Shown in pieces: positions 12,758 through 12,869 of a stretch of 12,869 nucleotides of DNA. The notes below the pieces were generated by a model. That model did no database searches. It saw only the letters and a program-made list of their open reading frames with translations, and was not told where the DNA came from. The number at the start of each line of letters is the position of its first letter. Positions within the stretch are counted from its first letter, which is position 1. The translations under genes were made by a program, and so were the position numbers. Source of the stretch: an uncultured Bacteroidota bacterium (GTDB lineage Bacteria > Bacteroidota > Bacteroidia > 2-12-FULL-35-15); contig CAIRRW010000061.1 of NCBI GenBank assembly GCA_903881065.1, forward strand, positions 1 through 12,869, given 5' to 3'.

Positions 12758-12813
12758 AACCCACCAAGAGTTTAATGCCTTGTATTAAAACTCATGTATT
12801 TTGCCCTTGGGTT
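12758..12813. other. Nested stem-loop region
   Basis: An outer stem AACCCA (12758-12763) with TGGGTT (12808-12813) encloses GAGTTTAAT (12768-12776), paired with ATTAAAACTC (12784-12793) through one bulged base and a 7-base loop. Stacked pairing like this in non-coding DNA suggests a structured RNA or a folded DNA site, strand unknown. Confidence 0.35.
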
Positions 12814-12843
12814 GTTGAGTGAGGCGTTTATGCTATAATATAT

Positions 12844-12863
12844 ACTAACAACTGTTAGTTTTG
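12844..12863 (+). promoter_or_regulatory. Palindrome overlapping a + strand -7 element at the window edge
   Basis: ACTAACA (12844-12850) and TGTTAGT (12853-12859) form a perfect 7-bp inverted repeat with a 2-base centre. TAGTTTTG (12856-12863), an exact TAnnTTTG match, overlaps its right arm. The arrangement resembles a self-regulated promoter whose gene would begin past 12869. Confidence 0.4.
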
Positions 12864-12869
12864 AAAGTA

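Larger units (their letters stand above)
12427..12869. other. Non-coding, higher-GC block: possible end of an integrated element
   Basis: From the tRNA break to the window edge I see no credible gene. GC rises visibly compared with the rest, near half G+C around 12600-12760. Features inside: closely spaced GCAAGG copies (12487, 12498); an imperfect ~22-base direct repeat (12539-12560 and 12579-12602); an inverted repeat at 12625-12649 next to an inward promoter element; nested hairpins at 12758-12813; and a palindrome with an outward promoter element at 12844-12863. A short open stretch (12457-12513, + strand, reading YFDHVQGFRKAKAVNK then stop) might be a gene remnant but is too short to assign. 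The block fits a mobile-element terminus; its identity is unknown. Confidence 0.45.

Noticed and set aside
12628..12822. 64-codon + strand ORF in the right-end block
   Set aside because: It has a biased, unstructured composition, overlaps inverted repeats and has no promoter just upstream. I could not support it as a gene.

Overview
This window comes from the chromosome of a low-GC member of the Bacteroidota. Four things point that way. Bacteroidota-type -7 promoter elements (TAnnTTTG) lie upstream of several genes. Start codons have no recognisable Shine-Dalgarno sequence. The protein families (SiaB/SiaC, DUF420 with SCO1, a GlsB/GlsA-like pair, a GH3-family enzyme, a large SurA/PpiD-type isomerase) are typical of the phylum. 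Intergenic DNA is very AT-rich. An aerobic environmental bacterium fits, but genus cannot be told from the sequence.

Layout, left to right. Positions 50-84 hold a terminator hairpin. A GH3-family acyl-amido synthetase (128-1672, +) overlaps a LysE-family exporter (1665-2303, +) by 8 bases. A two-way terminator separates this pair from a convergent siaB-siaC-like partner-switch pair (3316-2375, -). Next is an unrecognised secreted lipoprotein (4230-3415, -), divergent from a three-gene respiratory assembly operon on + (SCO1/SenC-like, DUF420, small CxxC membrane protein; 4407-5939). A second two-way terminator precedes a PpiD/SurA-like periplasmic isomerase (8214-6013, -) and the ribosome-assembly GTPase EngB (9099-8494, -). 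After 380 bases of repeat-rich AT DNA come an aminolipid pair (GlsB-like N-acyltransferase 10410-9481 and GlsA-like O-acyltransferase 11349-10465, -) and a secreted START-domain protein (12086-11424, -).

The last ~490 bases differ. Positions 12380-12426 hold only the 3' part of a tRNA-Val(UAC) gene on the - strand: anticodon arm, T arm and 3' acceptor strand, followed by a good terminator. The D arm and most of the 5' acceptor are replaced by unrelated DNA. That DNA has visibly higher GC, no convincing ORF, direct and inverted repeats, and outward and inward promoter-like sites. The simplest reading is the attachment-site junction of an integrated mobile element whose body lies to the right of the window. 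A decayed tRNA is the alternative.

No CRISPR array, rRNA gene or complete insertion sequence was seen. The most rewarding items are the truncated tRNA junction, the REP-like insertion that has extended the C-terminus of the GlsA-like enzyme, the CX4C active site in the SCO protein, the isolated siaBC pair, and the GH3-LysE coupling.
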